Shown here: piece by piece, positions 21,790 through 32,181 of the stretch
Layout of the letters: every line of letters starts with the position of its first letter
Numbering within the stretch: position 1 is the first letter of the stretch
Assembly: GCA_037176705.1 (NCBI GenBank)
Contig: CM073897.1
Span: 40,612,488 to 40,676,487 of the forward strand
DNA from: Molossus alvarezi
Lineage: Eukaryota; Chordata; Mammalia; Chiroptera; Molossidae
Direction of reading: 5' to 3'
DNA length: 64,000 nt
Notes under the pieces: model-generated
Told to the model about the DNA's origin: nothing
Seen by the model: only the letters and a program-made list of their open reading frames with translations
The model's database searches: none
Program-made: the position numbers and the translations under genes

Positions 21790-22345
21790 TGTTTATTCAT
21801 CACCTCTTCAATTAAATATTCATTGAATGCCTCCTATACCAGACATTTTGCTATGTGAGAAAAGTACAGGAATGTAATAAAATATAGACCCCCCCTCTCC
21901 TAATTGCTCAAAGCCTTGTTGGCAAATAGATCGGTACAAGGAGCCATTTGGAAATTCTGTAAGTTGTGTGGAAGAGGGGTTATAGAGTTATAGAATCATA
22001 GAGGAGGGATCCTTCATACTGTCATGGAGTTCAGAGAAGCCTTGATGTAGAGGGTGGCTTTTAAGCAAGGTTTTGGAGTATTTGTAGGGACTTTAGAAGC
22101 AAAGGGAATGAAAGACATTATATCCAGAGCGATAGCATATGGAAAGCACCAAAGTGATAAGAAATGTGATACTGTCAAGGCAAACAATTTTATGTGATAG
22201 GCTGAAGGAATTCTGAGAGGATAGGCTGGTATGGATATTTAGAATGGAGACTAGATTTAGGAAGACAAAATATTATGGAAGACTCCATATTAAAATTTAA
22301 AGTTTGAAAACTTTCATTTCAGAGCAATGGGAAATTACTGAAAAG
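21790..22345 (-). repeat. L2 LINE, antisense
   Basis: Starts with the L2 tip 'TATTCATTGAATGCCTCCTA' and continues 'TTCAGAGAAGCCTTGATGTA', 'GGGTGGCTTTTAAGCAAGGT', 'CATATGGAAAGCACCAAAGT' and 'TAGAATGGAGACTAGATTTA'. Confidence 0.66.
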
Positions 22346-22671
22346 AAAAGAAAAATTAAGAAAAAAGAAAAAACAAAAACTGAGAAGTTCATGCTCATGA
22401 CTTGTCTTAGAAATTTGTTCTCCAAAGCCCATCCTCACGCCTCATGGCCAGACAGATCTGCCTTAGAGTGTTGGCCCATATCCTTAACTATGCAATCTTA
22501 ACCCACTACCTTAGTTAGCCATTTAAGACCCAATTTTCTCATTTGTAAAATTTGAAAATCTTCTACCTCATAAACTCGCTATACTACAATAATGAACATA
22601 TTTATTGTTGATTTTCTGGGGTCTTGTATTTACTTATTTATTCAATTAAACAACATAGTAAGCATCTGTGA

Positions 22672-23127
22672 TGGTTGACTTGTGTCCACGTGGCTGGGCT
22701 AAGAGATGCCTAGGAAGCTGGCAAGCATTATTTCTGTGTGTGCCTGTGAGAGTATTTCCGGAAGACATTAGCACTTGAATTAGTGAACTGAGTAGAGAAG
22801 ACTGCCCTTGCTGGTGTGTGTGGGTAGCAGTCAATTCACTGAGGGCCTCAACAGCACAAAAAGGCAGAGGAAGGGCACCTTTCTCTATCTGATTTGAGAT
22901 CCATTTTCTCCTGCCCTCAGTACTTCTATATCTTGGGCTTTCAGACTTGAACTGAATGACACCACTGGCTTCCCTGTTTCCTCACATTGTGGATGGTAGA
23001 TCCTGGATCCTGGGACTTATCAGCCCCCATAACCACGTGAAGCAAGTCCTCTAATATATATGATCATATACATACTCTTTCTTCTTGGTTTCATTTCTCT
23101 GGATAACCCTGACTTATACGGCACCTA
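22672..23127 (+). repeat. Ancient LTR-like mammalian repeat
   Basis: 'GATGGTTGACTTGTGTCCAC', 'GGCTGGGCTAAGAGATGCC', 'GGACTTATCAGCCCCCATAA', 'CCACGTGAAGCAAGTCCTCT', 'TCATTTCTCTGGATAACCCT' and 'GACTTATA' follow, in order, a common mammalian repeat of about 450 bp. I believe it is an ERVL-type LTR but am not sure of the family. Not a young insertion. An alternative assignment to another ancient class is possible. Confidence 0.5.
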
Positions 23128-23370
23128 CCGTTTGCCAGGTATTATTCTAGGTATTATTAGAAGATACAATGGTGAACAACAAAAAGTCTTTATCCTCAGG
23201 GCCTAATGCTCCTTAGTGCCTGGCACATAGAAAGTACTCATTGTGATGAATGAATGGATATGTTTTTTCCACCTCCCTCTCTGTCTGTATCCATAGCCAT
23301 TACTTTGCCCATGTAAAATAAGTACAGAGTTAGATAAGATAGTCTGAGAGTTTTGAAAACATTTTTAGAG

Positions 23371-23622
23371 CCCTGGCCAGTTTGGTTCAGAGATTAGAGC
23401 ATCAGCCCGTGGACCAGAGAGTCCCGGGTTCGGTTCTCACTAAGGGCACATACCTAGGTTGTGGTTCATCCCTGGCCCCAGTTGGGGTTGTGCAGGTGGC
23501 AGCCAGTCAATGTGTCTCTCTCACCTCAATGTTTCTCTCTCTCTCTTCCTCCCTCCTTCCCTCCCTCCCGCTCTATCTGAAGATAAATGCAAAAATGTCC
23601 TTGGGTGAGGATAAAAAAAAAA
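23371..23622 (+). mobile_element. VES SINE, type A
   Basis: Head 'CCCTGGCCAGTTTGGTTCAG', B-box (GGTTCGGTTCT), tail 'GCAAAAATGTCCTTGGGTGA' plus A run. Perfect target duplication AAAACATTTTTAGAGC overlaps both edges (from 23356 and from 23623). Confidence 0.95.
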
Positions 23623-23639
23623 AAAACATTTTTAGAGCG

Positions 23640-23934
23640 CTAATTTTAACTGTACTTCAAACTGTTTTTTCATAGTGCTTGTGGTTTTCTAAAATCACTG
23701 CGCTTTTTTTTTTTTCTTAAAATGCACTTAATTTCTTTAAATCATCTGTATTGCTCAATCGGAAGTTCCCTGAAGACAGATATCAGACCATCTTGTTCGC
23801 TGCTATTCCTAGGACAGTGATTGGCCCATGGTTCCCATGCACATTCTGTTAAAAAACAAACAGAAAAACACTATTATAGAAGACATTTAAGCAGCAGATG
23901 AGTGATGGGATAAGGTGGCTTTAAAACTCCCTTA
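23640..23934 (+). repeat. L2 3' scrap within otherwise unassigned sequence
   Basis: About 23755-23845 reads 'GGAAGTTCCCTGAAGACAGA' and 'CTAGGACAGTGATTGGCCCA', like an L2 3' end. The rest is unassigned. Confidence 0.4.
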
Positions 23935-23936
23935 CT

Positions 23937-24160
23937 GCCTGACCGGTGTGGCTCAGTGGTTGAGCATTGACCCATGCACCAAGAGGTCGCTGGTTTGATT
24001 CCCGGTCAGGGCACATGCCCAGGTTGTGGGCCCAATCCCCAGTGGGGGACATTCAGAAGGCAGCCAGTCGATGTTCTCTCTCATCCATGTTTCTATCTCT
24101 CTCTCCCTCACCCTTCCTCTCTCTCTAAAATCAATAAAGAAAATTAAAAAAAAAAAAATT
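23937..24160 (+). mobile_element. VES SINE, type B
   Basis: Head 'GCCTGACCGGTGTGGCTCAG', 'CCATGCACCAAGAGGTCGCT', 'CAGGGCACATGCCCAGGTTG', CT-rich body and tail 'TAAAATCAATAAAGAAAA'. A short flanking repeat ACTCCCTT (23926-23933 and 24161-24168) is the likely target duplication. Confidence 0.94.
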
Positions 24161-24169
24161 ACTCCCTTT

Positions 24170-26555
24170 CTACTAAGAATGCCCAGATCTTAAATTGTCA
24201 GCCTCTGAATAAATGTCTTTGCCATTTAGAACAATATCACTGCCCTAGAGAATCAAATATTAGGAGATGGGGTTCAATTCCCTATAATAGTTTGACTACA
24301 TAAAATGGATTCTTGGGAAGGAAGGAAGCCAATAATATGACTGACGTTCCTTATATGACGTTCCTGCGTGAAATCGAATTTGTATGATTTATATGGAGAG
24401 TCTATCTGATATGCTTAACTACTTGTAAGCTGTTAATATTTGCATATCACCATGCAATATATACTCGAGCAAGGTCATTTAACAGTTACAGGGCAGAAAC
24501 TTTCCATTTTGTTAATCACTTACAACTCTAATTTCACACTACATCAGTCCTTTTACTCTGGTCCACAGCCCTTCAAAATCCCATTCTGAAAATCCACAGG
24601 AAAACATCTGTTCAGAATGCGCTACAAATAGCAGCCACTGAAACACTCATAGTGTCAGAAATTTAAGGGCCAAAGTAACTGTTTACTTTCACCATTTTTC
24701 TAATCCCCATCTCTATCTGCTAGGACTTGACTGTCCTTGACATCATCAGCTATCTTCCGTTCACCATTTCCAAGTTTTCTTTCAGTCTGACCTCTGATGA
24801 CTTCTTCATTGCTATTATTTCTCAGTCTTTTACAGTTCTCAATTCTACTTGTCAGCTCCATTTCAAGGGCTCACCACAGCTCTCCAGTACCAGTAGTCAG
24901 TTGGAAACAAGTCTTCGGTTATGACTCTCACCAGTCTCTGGAACTCCCTCCAGTTAAAACCATGGATAAAATGCTCCTTAGACTTCCATCCAGTTCCACT
25001 ACTAATGGGCTTCCCCACAGAGAGAAAAAGCTCATAGAGAATGAGAGATCCAGAATGCATGAGCTCCTTCTGTATGCAGTTGACAGATAAAGAACAGGTG
25101 CATGTTGAGTCTCTTTCCGACCACTTAAAGGTCTCATAAGTCATGCAAACTCTCCACTCAGCCTTAGCGACGGAATTAAAATGCTGCCTCTTTTCTAGAT
25201 GGAAAGCTTTGACAGATTTTTTATAGAAGGCTAGATAGCATGCAAAGAAAGAACCAAGTCAAGGAAATTAGACCAGTAAATCTGACCATTGAGTCAATGA
25301 ACACCCCATTTTCATAGCATTCAAACAAAATGAATCTGCTTTACACCTTGTTCTTACTCTGACATTTTGATTTTCCAGTTTCATTTTCCTGGCTTTATTC
25401 ATTGTCATAAGGCAGGGTCAGAGAAAGAGGATTCATCTGTATCTTGTCAAAGTGCATTTTCTGCCAGCTGCATCATGGTTCTGATTCCACAATGACATCT
25501 TGATGTAATCTAATTTTTTCAGATAAACACGAATACTATCAGTTACTGATGAAGCATGGATTGTGAGGCCGTCAAACCAATGGAAATAAGCCTATTCTTT
25601 CTTCCTCGCTTTCCTCTCAATTTTCTCTGTTTTAAATTTTTCCTTGGCATGAGGGCTAATTTCCTTCAGATCTCATCGCCATCAGTTGTTGAATGTCATT
25701 GCATTAACTAAATTCTGAGTTCCCGTTGGTGCAGAGGGTCCTTCTCATAAGAAATGAGAACCAGAGAGGGAAGGCTTTTAACTATCAAAATCATAACATT
25801 GGCAATTAAATGGAAATGCAACATGCAAATAAGCAATATTTTGCAGCAGTTTTCTAAGTGGGGTTGTAATACTGGTTTGCCCAGACATTGATTCATGGAC
25901 AATCTAGGCAAATGTTGATTGCTCCCTACTCAGTTCTATACTCTTCTTCCAATACCAACAGTAGGTATTGCTAATCCTCTTTAGAACTCCATCTCATTTT
26001 TTATTTATTTGATTAAACATATTTTTAAGCACATTCATTACATATAAGCCTCTCAGTCACAAGAATAAACACCTCAGCATTTCCCTGTGCGCATATCTTC
26101 CATTTATTCCTCTAAATCCACTCTCCAATTATTTCCATTAGCTAGCTGGATTCCATTCATCAAGAGCAAGAGAAAGGCTTCAAAGGGAGGAAGGAGAGTA
26201 AGTTCAGGGCAGTAATTCCACTGGCCACTGACTGCAGGGTTGCTCAACAATGGCTGACTCCTTTATCACAGCTCCTGTTAGATAATCCTCTCTCTACAAC
26301 CCTTTGGTCTCTGGGTCTGATAAAAGCTCACTCCCTTCTTTAGTGCAGGGAGGTAATAGAGTTTCACACGTTTTAATCCTGGGTACTTCCCTATCCCTGG
26401 TTATTTTCTTATACCCTTTTCATATTTTTGTTACCATATATCTTATATTAAACCCTCCTCAAACAATCCTCATGTATGTTATATGTTTTTTACTTGACTC
26501 TGATAAATATATTCCTTCTTTAACTTTAATGTCCTATGATCTTTAATGATAGTCC
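24170..26555. other. No repeat or gene recognised
   Basis: About 2.4 kb without a family I recognise. Open frames near 24727-25144 on both strands are under 100 codons and look random. Two TGACGTTC words lie 14 bases apart at about 24342 and 24356. Confidence 0.5.
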
Positions 26556-26559
26556 CTCT

Positions 26560-26739
26560 ACCTCTGACTCTCATGTGCCCTACGCCATCTTTTGTCCCAA
26601 ATATCTCACTTGGCACTTTCTGGTGGTCTAGGAGTTTGGGTCTGGTGCTTGCAAATACCTCACTTCACCAAAGATTATTGATCATTTAAGTCTCTCCAAT
26701 ACTTATCCAGCATTCCGCACACTCCAAATTCCTTCTAAC

Positions 26740-26786
<47 letters not shown>

Positions 26787-27000
26787 CCTCTTATTCATAG
26801 CACATGCCACGTTCTAGCTTATGTATAATTCAATTTTTTTATAATTATTATTTCTTTCCTCTTGCCCTGCACAATAAGTGAAACTCTTCAAGACATGAGA
26901 ATTGGTCTTGTGTTCACTGGTCCATCCCAAGCATCTCAAATTGTACCCAGCATATTGTACATGTTTGATAAATATTTGTTGAATGAATAGAGTTACAACT
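26560..27000 (+). repeat. L2 LINE 3' end
   Basis: 'CATTCCGCACACTCCAAATT', 'TCAAGACATGAGAATTGGTC' and 'TGTTTGATAAATATTTGTTG' plus AATGAATAG are L2 3' terminal text; an (AT)n run sits within. The 5' part is weaker. Confidence 0.6.
26742..26784. repeat. (AT)n microsatellite
   Basis: About 21 uninterrupted AT units. Confidence 0.97.
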
Positions 27001-27245
27001 TAGAAAGTACCTCTTGTAAGAAGTTTTCCTAAATCTTCCTTCTTCATTTCTCTCTGCTTTCCCCCAACTTGGCCCAGGTTGTGTTCTCCCTGTGTGCTTA
27101 ATTAAGCATCCTATACTTCTACTATCATAGCTCTTACCAGACTCAGCTGTAATTGTCTATTCATTTCTCACCCTAGGTTATCAACTCTGTGAGGGCAGAA
27201 ATCATCTGTGCCTTCTTCACAGTGCCTGGCTTAAGAAGTTCTTAA
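27001..27245 (+). repeat. L2 LINE 3' end (second copy)
   Basis: 'GAAGTTTTCCTAAATCTTCC', 'CTACTATCATAGCTCTTACC', 'TCAACTCTGTGAGGGCAGAA' and 'TTCACAGTGCCTGGCTTAAG' restart the L2 3' order right after the previous copy. It is interrupted or ended by the MITE at 27250. Confidence 0.66.
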
Positions 27246-27249
27246 TATA

Positions 27250-27376
27250 CAGTGGTGGGCAAAAGTAGGTTTATAGTTGTGAGTACAGGAAACACAGAGT
27301 CTATGCTTGTGTCATTATTATTAAGTGTTGTACTATTTTCCACACGAACATCTTTAAACTTACTCTTCCCACCCTG
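27250..27376. mobile_element. Mariner-like MITE, 127 bp
   Basis: Terminal inverted repeats: 'CAGTGGTGGGCAAAAGTAGG' + TTTATAG at the left against the reverse complement of 'AAACTTACTCTTCCCACCCT' + G at the right, about 25-30 bp with some mismatches. TA flanks each side (27248-27249, 27377-27378). No coding capacity. It resembles a known type of mammalian mariner-derived palindromic element ending in GGGTGGGGCAAAAGTAGG. Confidence 0.85.
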
Positions 27377-27399
27377 TATTTTTGATGAATACATAGATG

Positions 27400-27865
27400 A
27401 ATAAACAAGTGAAAGAGCAAACAAAGCTCACACCCTACTGTTACAACAGATAACTCCAAAGTACAATTAAATGTCTGTTTTGACGGATGGGAGCACAGGT
27501 CTGTAAGAACCCGGAAGAGTGTCTCCCCCCTGGTACTCTAAAGTATGGAATTGAGAAAGGAATTGAGAGGGGGCTTCTCCAAGGAGGCAGTACTTGAGCA
27601 AAAACCTGAAGAATGACCAGGAGTTTTAAAGGGCAGGTAAATTTTGGATTAGGGAGACAGAGTTCCCGAGAGTGGCAATAGTCGTGCAGAGGCTATTCCC
27701 AGATGAAAGAAACAATGATTGACAGGAGCTAGGGTACAGGAGAATCCTGGCCAGAATCAGAACATGAGACTGAGGCAGTCAAGCAGAAGCAATTTATAGA
27801 AGGTTTTGCAAAATTTTCTGACTCTTAGATTTTACCCTAAAAGTTAAGAGGAGAAAGGAATATTT
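27400..27865 (-). repeat. L2 LINE, antisense
   Basis: 'GGGGCTTCTCCAAGGAGGCA', 'GTACTTGAGCAAAAACCTGA', 'GAATGACCAGGAGTTTTAAA' and 'GGAGAATCCTGGCCAGAATC' follow antisense L2 order. The 5' boundary is vague. Confidence 0.56.
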
Positions 27866-27880
27866 AAAATAATGAAAAAA

Positions 27881-28474
27881 TTAAAAATTGAACTTCCATT
27901 TGACCCAGTGTTCCACTTCTAGGAATATACTCTATGAAGCCTGAAACACCAATCAGAAAGAATATATGTACCCCCATGTTTGTAGCAGCACTATATACAA
28001 TAGCTAAGATCTGGAAACAGCCCAAATGTCCATCAGTAGCCAAATGGATAAAAAGGCAGTGGTACATATACACAATGGAGTACTCTGCCGCTGTAAGAAA
28101 GAAAGCTCTTTTATCCTTTGAAACGACATGGAGGGACCTGGAAAGTATCATCCTAAGCGAAATAAGCCAAACAGAGAAAGACAAGTATCATATGATCTCA
28201 CTTATTTGTGGAATATAATGAACATAACAGTCTGAGGAATGGGGTAGTCTCAGAGACGTGGAAGTGGGGTACAGACTGACAACCCCCAGAAGAGGGGATG
28301 GTGGGGGAGAGATAAACCACAGAACTTATATGCATGTGTGCATGAACAATGGACATGGACAACAAAGCTGGGGACAGGGAGAGGAGGGAGAGGAAGGGGG
28401 AAATCAGTGGGGGGGAAAGGAGAAACATCTGTTACAATAATTAATTAATTAATTAAATAAAAAATAAAATAAAT
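27881..28474 (+). mobile_element. 5'-truncated L1 (ORF2 C-terminus and 3' UTR)
   Basis: Sense L1. The C-terminal ORF2 text is nearly open: 'NICTPMFVAALYTIAKIWKQ', 'WIKRQWYIYTMEYSAAVRKK' and 'SIILSEISQTEKDKYHMISL' at 27934-28218. Then a G-rich 3' UTR ('CAGAACTTATATGCATGTGT') and an AATTAATTAAATAAA tail. Target duplication AAAATAATGAAAAAA at 27866-27880 and 28475-28489, though part of the left A run may be L1 sequence. A type-B VES sits at its 3' edge. Confidence 0.92.
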
Positions 28475-28489
28475 AAAATAATGAAAAAA

Positions 28490-28719
28490 GCCTGCCCTGC
28501 TGTGGCTCAGTGGTTGAGCGTTGACCCATGTACCAAGAGGTTGCCAGTTCAATTCCTGGTCAGGGCACATGCCCAGGTTTTGGGCCAGATCCCCAGTGGG
28601 AGGCATGCAGGAGGCGGACGGTCAGTGTTCTCACTCATTGATGTTTCTCTCTCTCTCTGCCGCTCCCTTCTTCTCTCTCTCTAAAAATCAATAAAAAGAA
28701 AATATATTTTTTAAAAAAC
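28490..28719 (+). mobile_element. VES SINE, type B (at the L1 3' edge)
   Basis: Head 'GCCTGCCCTGCTGTGGCTCA', 'CCATGTACCAAGAGGTTGCC', 'CAGGGCACATGCCCAGGTTT', CT-rich body, tail 'AAAAATCAATAAAAAG'. Target duplications AATAAAATAATGAAAAA (28472-28488) and AATAAACTAATGAAAAA (28720-28736). The left copy coincides with the 3' repeat of the upstream L1. Confidence 0.94.
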
Positions 28720-28736
28720 AATAAACTAATGAAAAA

Positions 28737-29102
28737 TAATCAGTCAAAATAAGCCATAACCTTCCCTGATCTAAATATGTAAAGCATACTCATTTTCAAA
28801 ATTCACCAAAAATTTCTTATTTTCTAATCCTATAGAAATCTGCCTTACTCGTGGAAAAGTAAAAGAAAGAAAAAAATGGTTGCTGACCATCGGTACAGAA
28901 AACCCTCTTTTGCTTCTCTCTCACGCACATTCTGCTGTGGGTTCCTCCGTCCGTGGAAATGTTTTGTTTTGCTTTCCCTTTGTACATCTTCCCTCGTGAT
29001 GCTGTCATTCCCCCACGCAGGCCTCTGATCTTGCTGTTTCTTCTCCCTGGAAGTTTGTATCCACTAGCTATTTTCTTCGTGGAAAACCCATGCCAACCTA
29101 TC
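28737..29102. other. No feature recognised
   Basis: Unique-looking sequence; the open frame 28953-29327 runs on into the short VES and is chance. Confidence 0.5.
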
Positions 29103-29116
29103 AAGACTGAATTCCA

Positions 29117-29219
29117 GCCCTGGCCAGTTTGGCTCAGCAGTTACAGTGTCGGCCTGCGGACCAGAGAGTCTTGGGTTCGGTTCCCACTAGGGGCACGTAC
29201 CAAGAAAAAAAAAAAAAAA
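29117..29219 (+). mobile_element. Short VES SINE: tRNA head plus A tail only
   Basis: 85-base head 'GCCCTGGCCAGTTTGGCTCA' to 'GGGGCACGTACC', then an 18-base A-rich tail. No body, no CT-rich part. Perfect 14-bp target duplications AAGACTGAATTCCA at 29103-29116 and 29220-29233 show that it inserted in this form rather than being deleted later. Shares 'CACTAGGGGC' and the exact end point with 7604-7702. Confidence 0.95.
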
Positions 29220-29233
29220 AAGACTGAATTCCA

Positions 29234-30065
29234 TTGCAGAGCCTCCCCAACCCCTACAGAGCACCGTGAAGGGCTCTGCCCTCTGTGCCCTAACAGTGTT
29301 TGTGGCAACTATACAGAAGTTATCTGAAGACATATTAGTAGGTCTTAATGAATACATACCCATACTACTCCCTCTGAGCTGTTCAGAGTGCATCCAAGTG
29401 GTGGACAGTAAATAAATGTTTTTCAAATAGAGTAAAATATAAGTGATGCAAGGTGTCATCAGGCGAACCACCAAAGTCGAATGTCTGAGCATGAGGGAAG
29501 TCTCACAACCCCAGGAGTCTCAGCACGGTAGTCACTCATGGTGTCTGCATCAGAAACCGAATAGGGAGTTCGTGTTTCTTCTAAGTTCATGATATAAATT
29601 ATTCAGGTAATCAATGGTCAGAGGTAGTGTCTGAAACCAGGGGAGGTATTTCAGAGCAAGCGAGCTCCGTTTAATTTTTATTTTATATTGAAAAATGCCC
29701 TGAGGACTGTAGAGACTAAAATAGTTCTAAATAAATCAATACAGAAATAAAGAGTCCACTGAGCAGTAGAAGCAATGATAGTCAAAGAAGCACATGTTGG
29801 GTCGAGTATGGGAAAAGTAAGGTGGGAAAAACACATATGCATGCAAGCTTCATCCTAGAAGAGAAATAAATGAAAGATGAAATTATCTTACAAAGGCTCC
29901 ACAGGGTGGATATTGCTTTTGCAGTTTCAGAGAAGATTGTGTCTCCTGAAAAAAAAAGGAAAAAAAAAACATATGTTTGGTTTGCACAATCACTTGCTGA
30001 CTCAGTTTTCTGTCATTGTTAGCTTAAAACACCATTTTCTTTATTGGAGTTTAATGGGGGGAAAT
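29234..30065. other. No feature recognised
   Basis: Unique-looking sequence with an A-rich tract at 29949-29970. Confidence 0.5.
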
Positions 30066-30069
30066 GTTG

Positions 30070-30340
30070 TAAAGAAACCATTTGGATTCCACAGTCATTT
30101 ACTGAATGTTGGTGCACCAAGTCTCATGCTGGGTGTTTTCCAATGCATTATCTCATCTAATCCTTACAAGGCATGGTGGGGGTGAAGGTGGGGTAGTATC
30201 AGCCCATTGGACTCCTAAGAGAAGCTTAGAATGGAGAAATGACTCTTCCAAGGCCATGGAGATAGTGATTGGCAAAGCTTTGGTGTCAGTCAGGGTCTTC
30301 TGGCTCCACGATCTGGAATTTTTCTTGAAGGACAGCTGCC
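30070..30340 (-). repeat. MIR SINE, antisense
   Basis: 'GCACCAAGTCTCATGCTGGG', 'GCATTATCTCATCTAATCCT' and 'GACTCTTCCAAGGCCATGGA' follow antisense MIR order, with a G-rich expansion near 30175-30195. 'CTGCCTCAGTTTTCTCAATA' just after (30335) starts a sense scrap. Confidence 0.6.
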
Positions 30341-30414
30341 TCAGTTTTCTCAATATAATGGTAATGTCCCTTTATGTTTTAGTTTCTTCTTTTGAAAAAA
30401 TTGGATGAACAGTG

Positions 30415-30560
30415 CATAATACTTGTGAACATTATTATGCCTACTTTATGAATAGAGAAATTGAAGCAAAGCAAGACTAGGACCTAGTACATGGTTCCAC
30501 AGTGAGAGAGCTGGAATTTAAACTCAGGGGTCCAGCTTCAGAATCCATGATGTTATCAAC
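30415..30560 (-). repeat. MIR fragment, antisense
   Basis: 'GAACATTATTATGCCTACTT', 'ATGAATAGAGAAATTGAAGC' and 'GGAATTTAAACTCAGGGGTC' are antisense MIR core text. Confidence 0.65.
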
Positions 30561-30564
30561 CATG

Positions 30565-30685
30565 TTGTTTCTTAGTATTTTGTTACCTGACTTGCAGGAT
30601 TTTCATGAGGATGAGGCGTTAATGCAGTTTTTGGCAAGTAGCTAAGGCTTAATAAACAGCTATTATTGCTATTGCTGTTCTCATC
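30565..30685 (+). repeat. MIR fragment, sense
   Basis: 'TTTTCATGAGGATGAGGCGT' and 'GTAGCTAAGGCTTAATAAAC' match the sense MIR 3' half, head-to-head with the previous fragment. Confidence 0.55.
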
Positions 30686-30720
30686 TTTAGATTGACTCCT
30701 GAAGCACTATAAACATTATC

Positions 30721-31436
30721 TGGTTTTCCCTTATCCTCAGTTTCATTCTCTGCAGTTTGTTACGCCTGGTCAACCACAGTCTGAAAATATTAAATGGGAT
30801 ATTCCAGAGATAAACAATCCATACGTTTTAAATAGGCGCTGTTCTGAGTTATGTAATAAAAATTTGCAATTGCTATACCCAATTCCGTATGTGACTCATC
30901 ATTTGGTCCAGCATGTCCATGTTGTAGACGGTCCCTGCCCCTTAGTCATGCAGTTGCCATGTGGGTTATCAGATCCACCAACAGGGCATCTCAGTGCTCA
31001 TGTTCAAGTAACTCTTATTTTACTTAGTAACGGCCCCAAGGAGGAAGAGTAAAGATGTTGGTAATTTGGTTATGCCAAAGAGAAGCCAAAAAGTGCTTCC
31101 TTTAAATGAAAAGGTGAAAGATTTTAGCTTAAGACATTTTATCATCTCCCATCAACAGAGAAAGACAAAGAAGGTAAGTACAGAACAATATATTTTGAGA
31201 GAGAGAGAGAGACCTTATTTATATAACTTTTATTACAGTGTATTGTTTAAAGTGTTCTATTTTGTTAATTGTTACGTTAATTAATCTCTTATTGCACTTG
31301 TTTCATAGATTAAATTTTATTGTAGGTATGTACGTATAGGGAAAAACATAGTATATAGAGGGTTCAGTGCCAGACATGATTTCAAGCATCCAATGGGGGT
31401 CTTGGAACGTATCTCCCAAAGATAAGGGGGACTACT
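30721..31436 (+). mobile_element. Tigger-family element with transposase N-terminus remnant
   Basis: Left end 'TTTCCCTTATCCTCAGTTTC' and right end 'GATAAGGGGGACTACT' are Tigger termini. About 31030-31130 encodes 'MPKRSQKVLPLNEKVKDF', recognisable as the start of a pogo-type Tigger transposase. The frame then falls into AT-rich 3' UTR, so most of the transposase was deleted before or after insertion. A sister copy lacking this coding text lies at 18237-18896. Confidence 0.88.
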
Positions 31437-31910
31437 TTGCATGTATGTATGTATGTAATGGATAAGACTTGACCAGAGTTTAGTTCATTTTACTTTTTAA
31501 AATTATTATTACAGTTGCTTCCAAAGTATTCAGTGGAACACTAATCTCTTCGGACAAAAAAAATGTTTTAAATGTTATGATATGTACTTTAGTATACTAA
31601 AAGGTCTGGAAATTTCTGCAGGAAGGAACACCGTTTAGATTGTTCAATCCAGGGTTTTATTTGTGAGAGGACCTGTGTGAGGTCTTCAGCCTGGCCAGTC
31701 CTGGTTGTCTGAATGCCAGCACTTCCCCCAGTCCTCGAACTGACTCCCACACACCTAAATCCCCTGAGGCTCTTCGTATGCCAGTCTGCTACGCGTTTTT
31801 CACTGAAAAGTGCTCAGCTTGGAGACCAAAGGCCAGTTGCAAATTCTGTGTTTCATCTCACTCCAGAAACTAAGTTTTCAGTCAGATGGTTTTCTGAAGA
31901 GCAAGCAATT
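31437..31910. other. Short (ATGT)n run, otherwise nothing recognised
   Basis: (TGTA)n at about 31438-31457, then unique-looking sequence up to the VES insertion. Confidence 0.55.
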
Positions 31911-31924
31911 AGAATCAAAGGAAG

Positions 31925-32144
31925 GCCCGGCGGGTGTGGCTCAGTGGTTGAGCATCAACCCATGCACCAAGAGGTGGCCCGTTGGATTCCCAGTCAAGGC
32001 ACATGCCCAGGTTGTGGGCCCGATCCGCAGTGGAAGGCATGCAGGAGGCGGCCAGTCGATGTTCTCTCTCATCGATGTTTCTCTCTCTCTCTCCTTTCCC
32101 GTCCTCTCTATCTAAAATCAATAAAGAAAAAAAATTTTTTTTAA
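31925..32144 (+). mobile_element. VES SINE, type B
   Basis: Head 'GCCCGGCGGGTGTGGCTCAG', 'CCATGCACCAAGAGGTGGCC', 'AAGGCACATGCCCAGGTTGT', tail 'AAAATCAATAAAGAAAA'. Target duplications AGAATCAAAGGA (31911-31922) and AGAATCAAGGGGA (32145-32157), slightly diverged. Confidence 0.95.
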
Positions 32145-32181
32145 AGAATCAAGGGGATGGCATTGGCTGTCCTCTAGAAGG

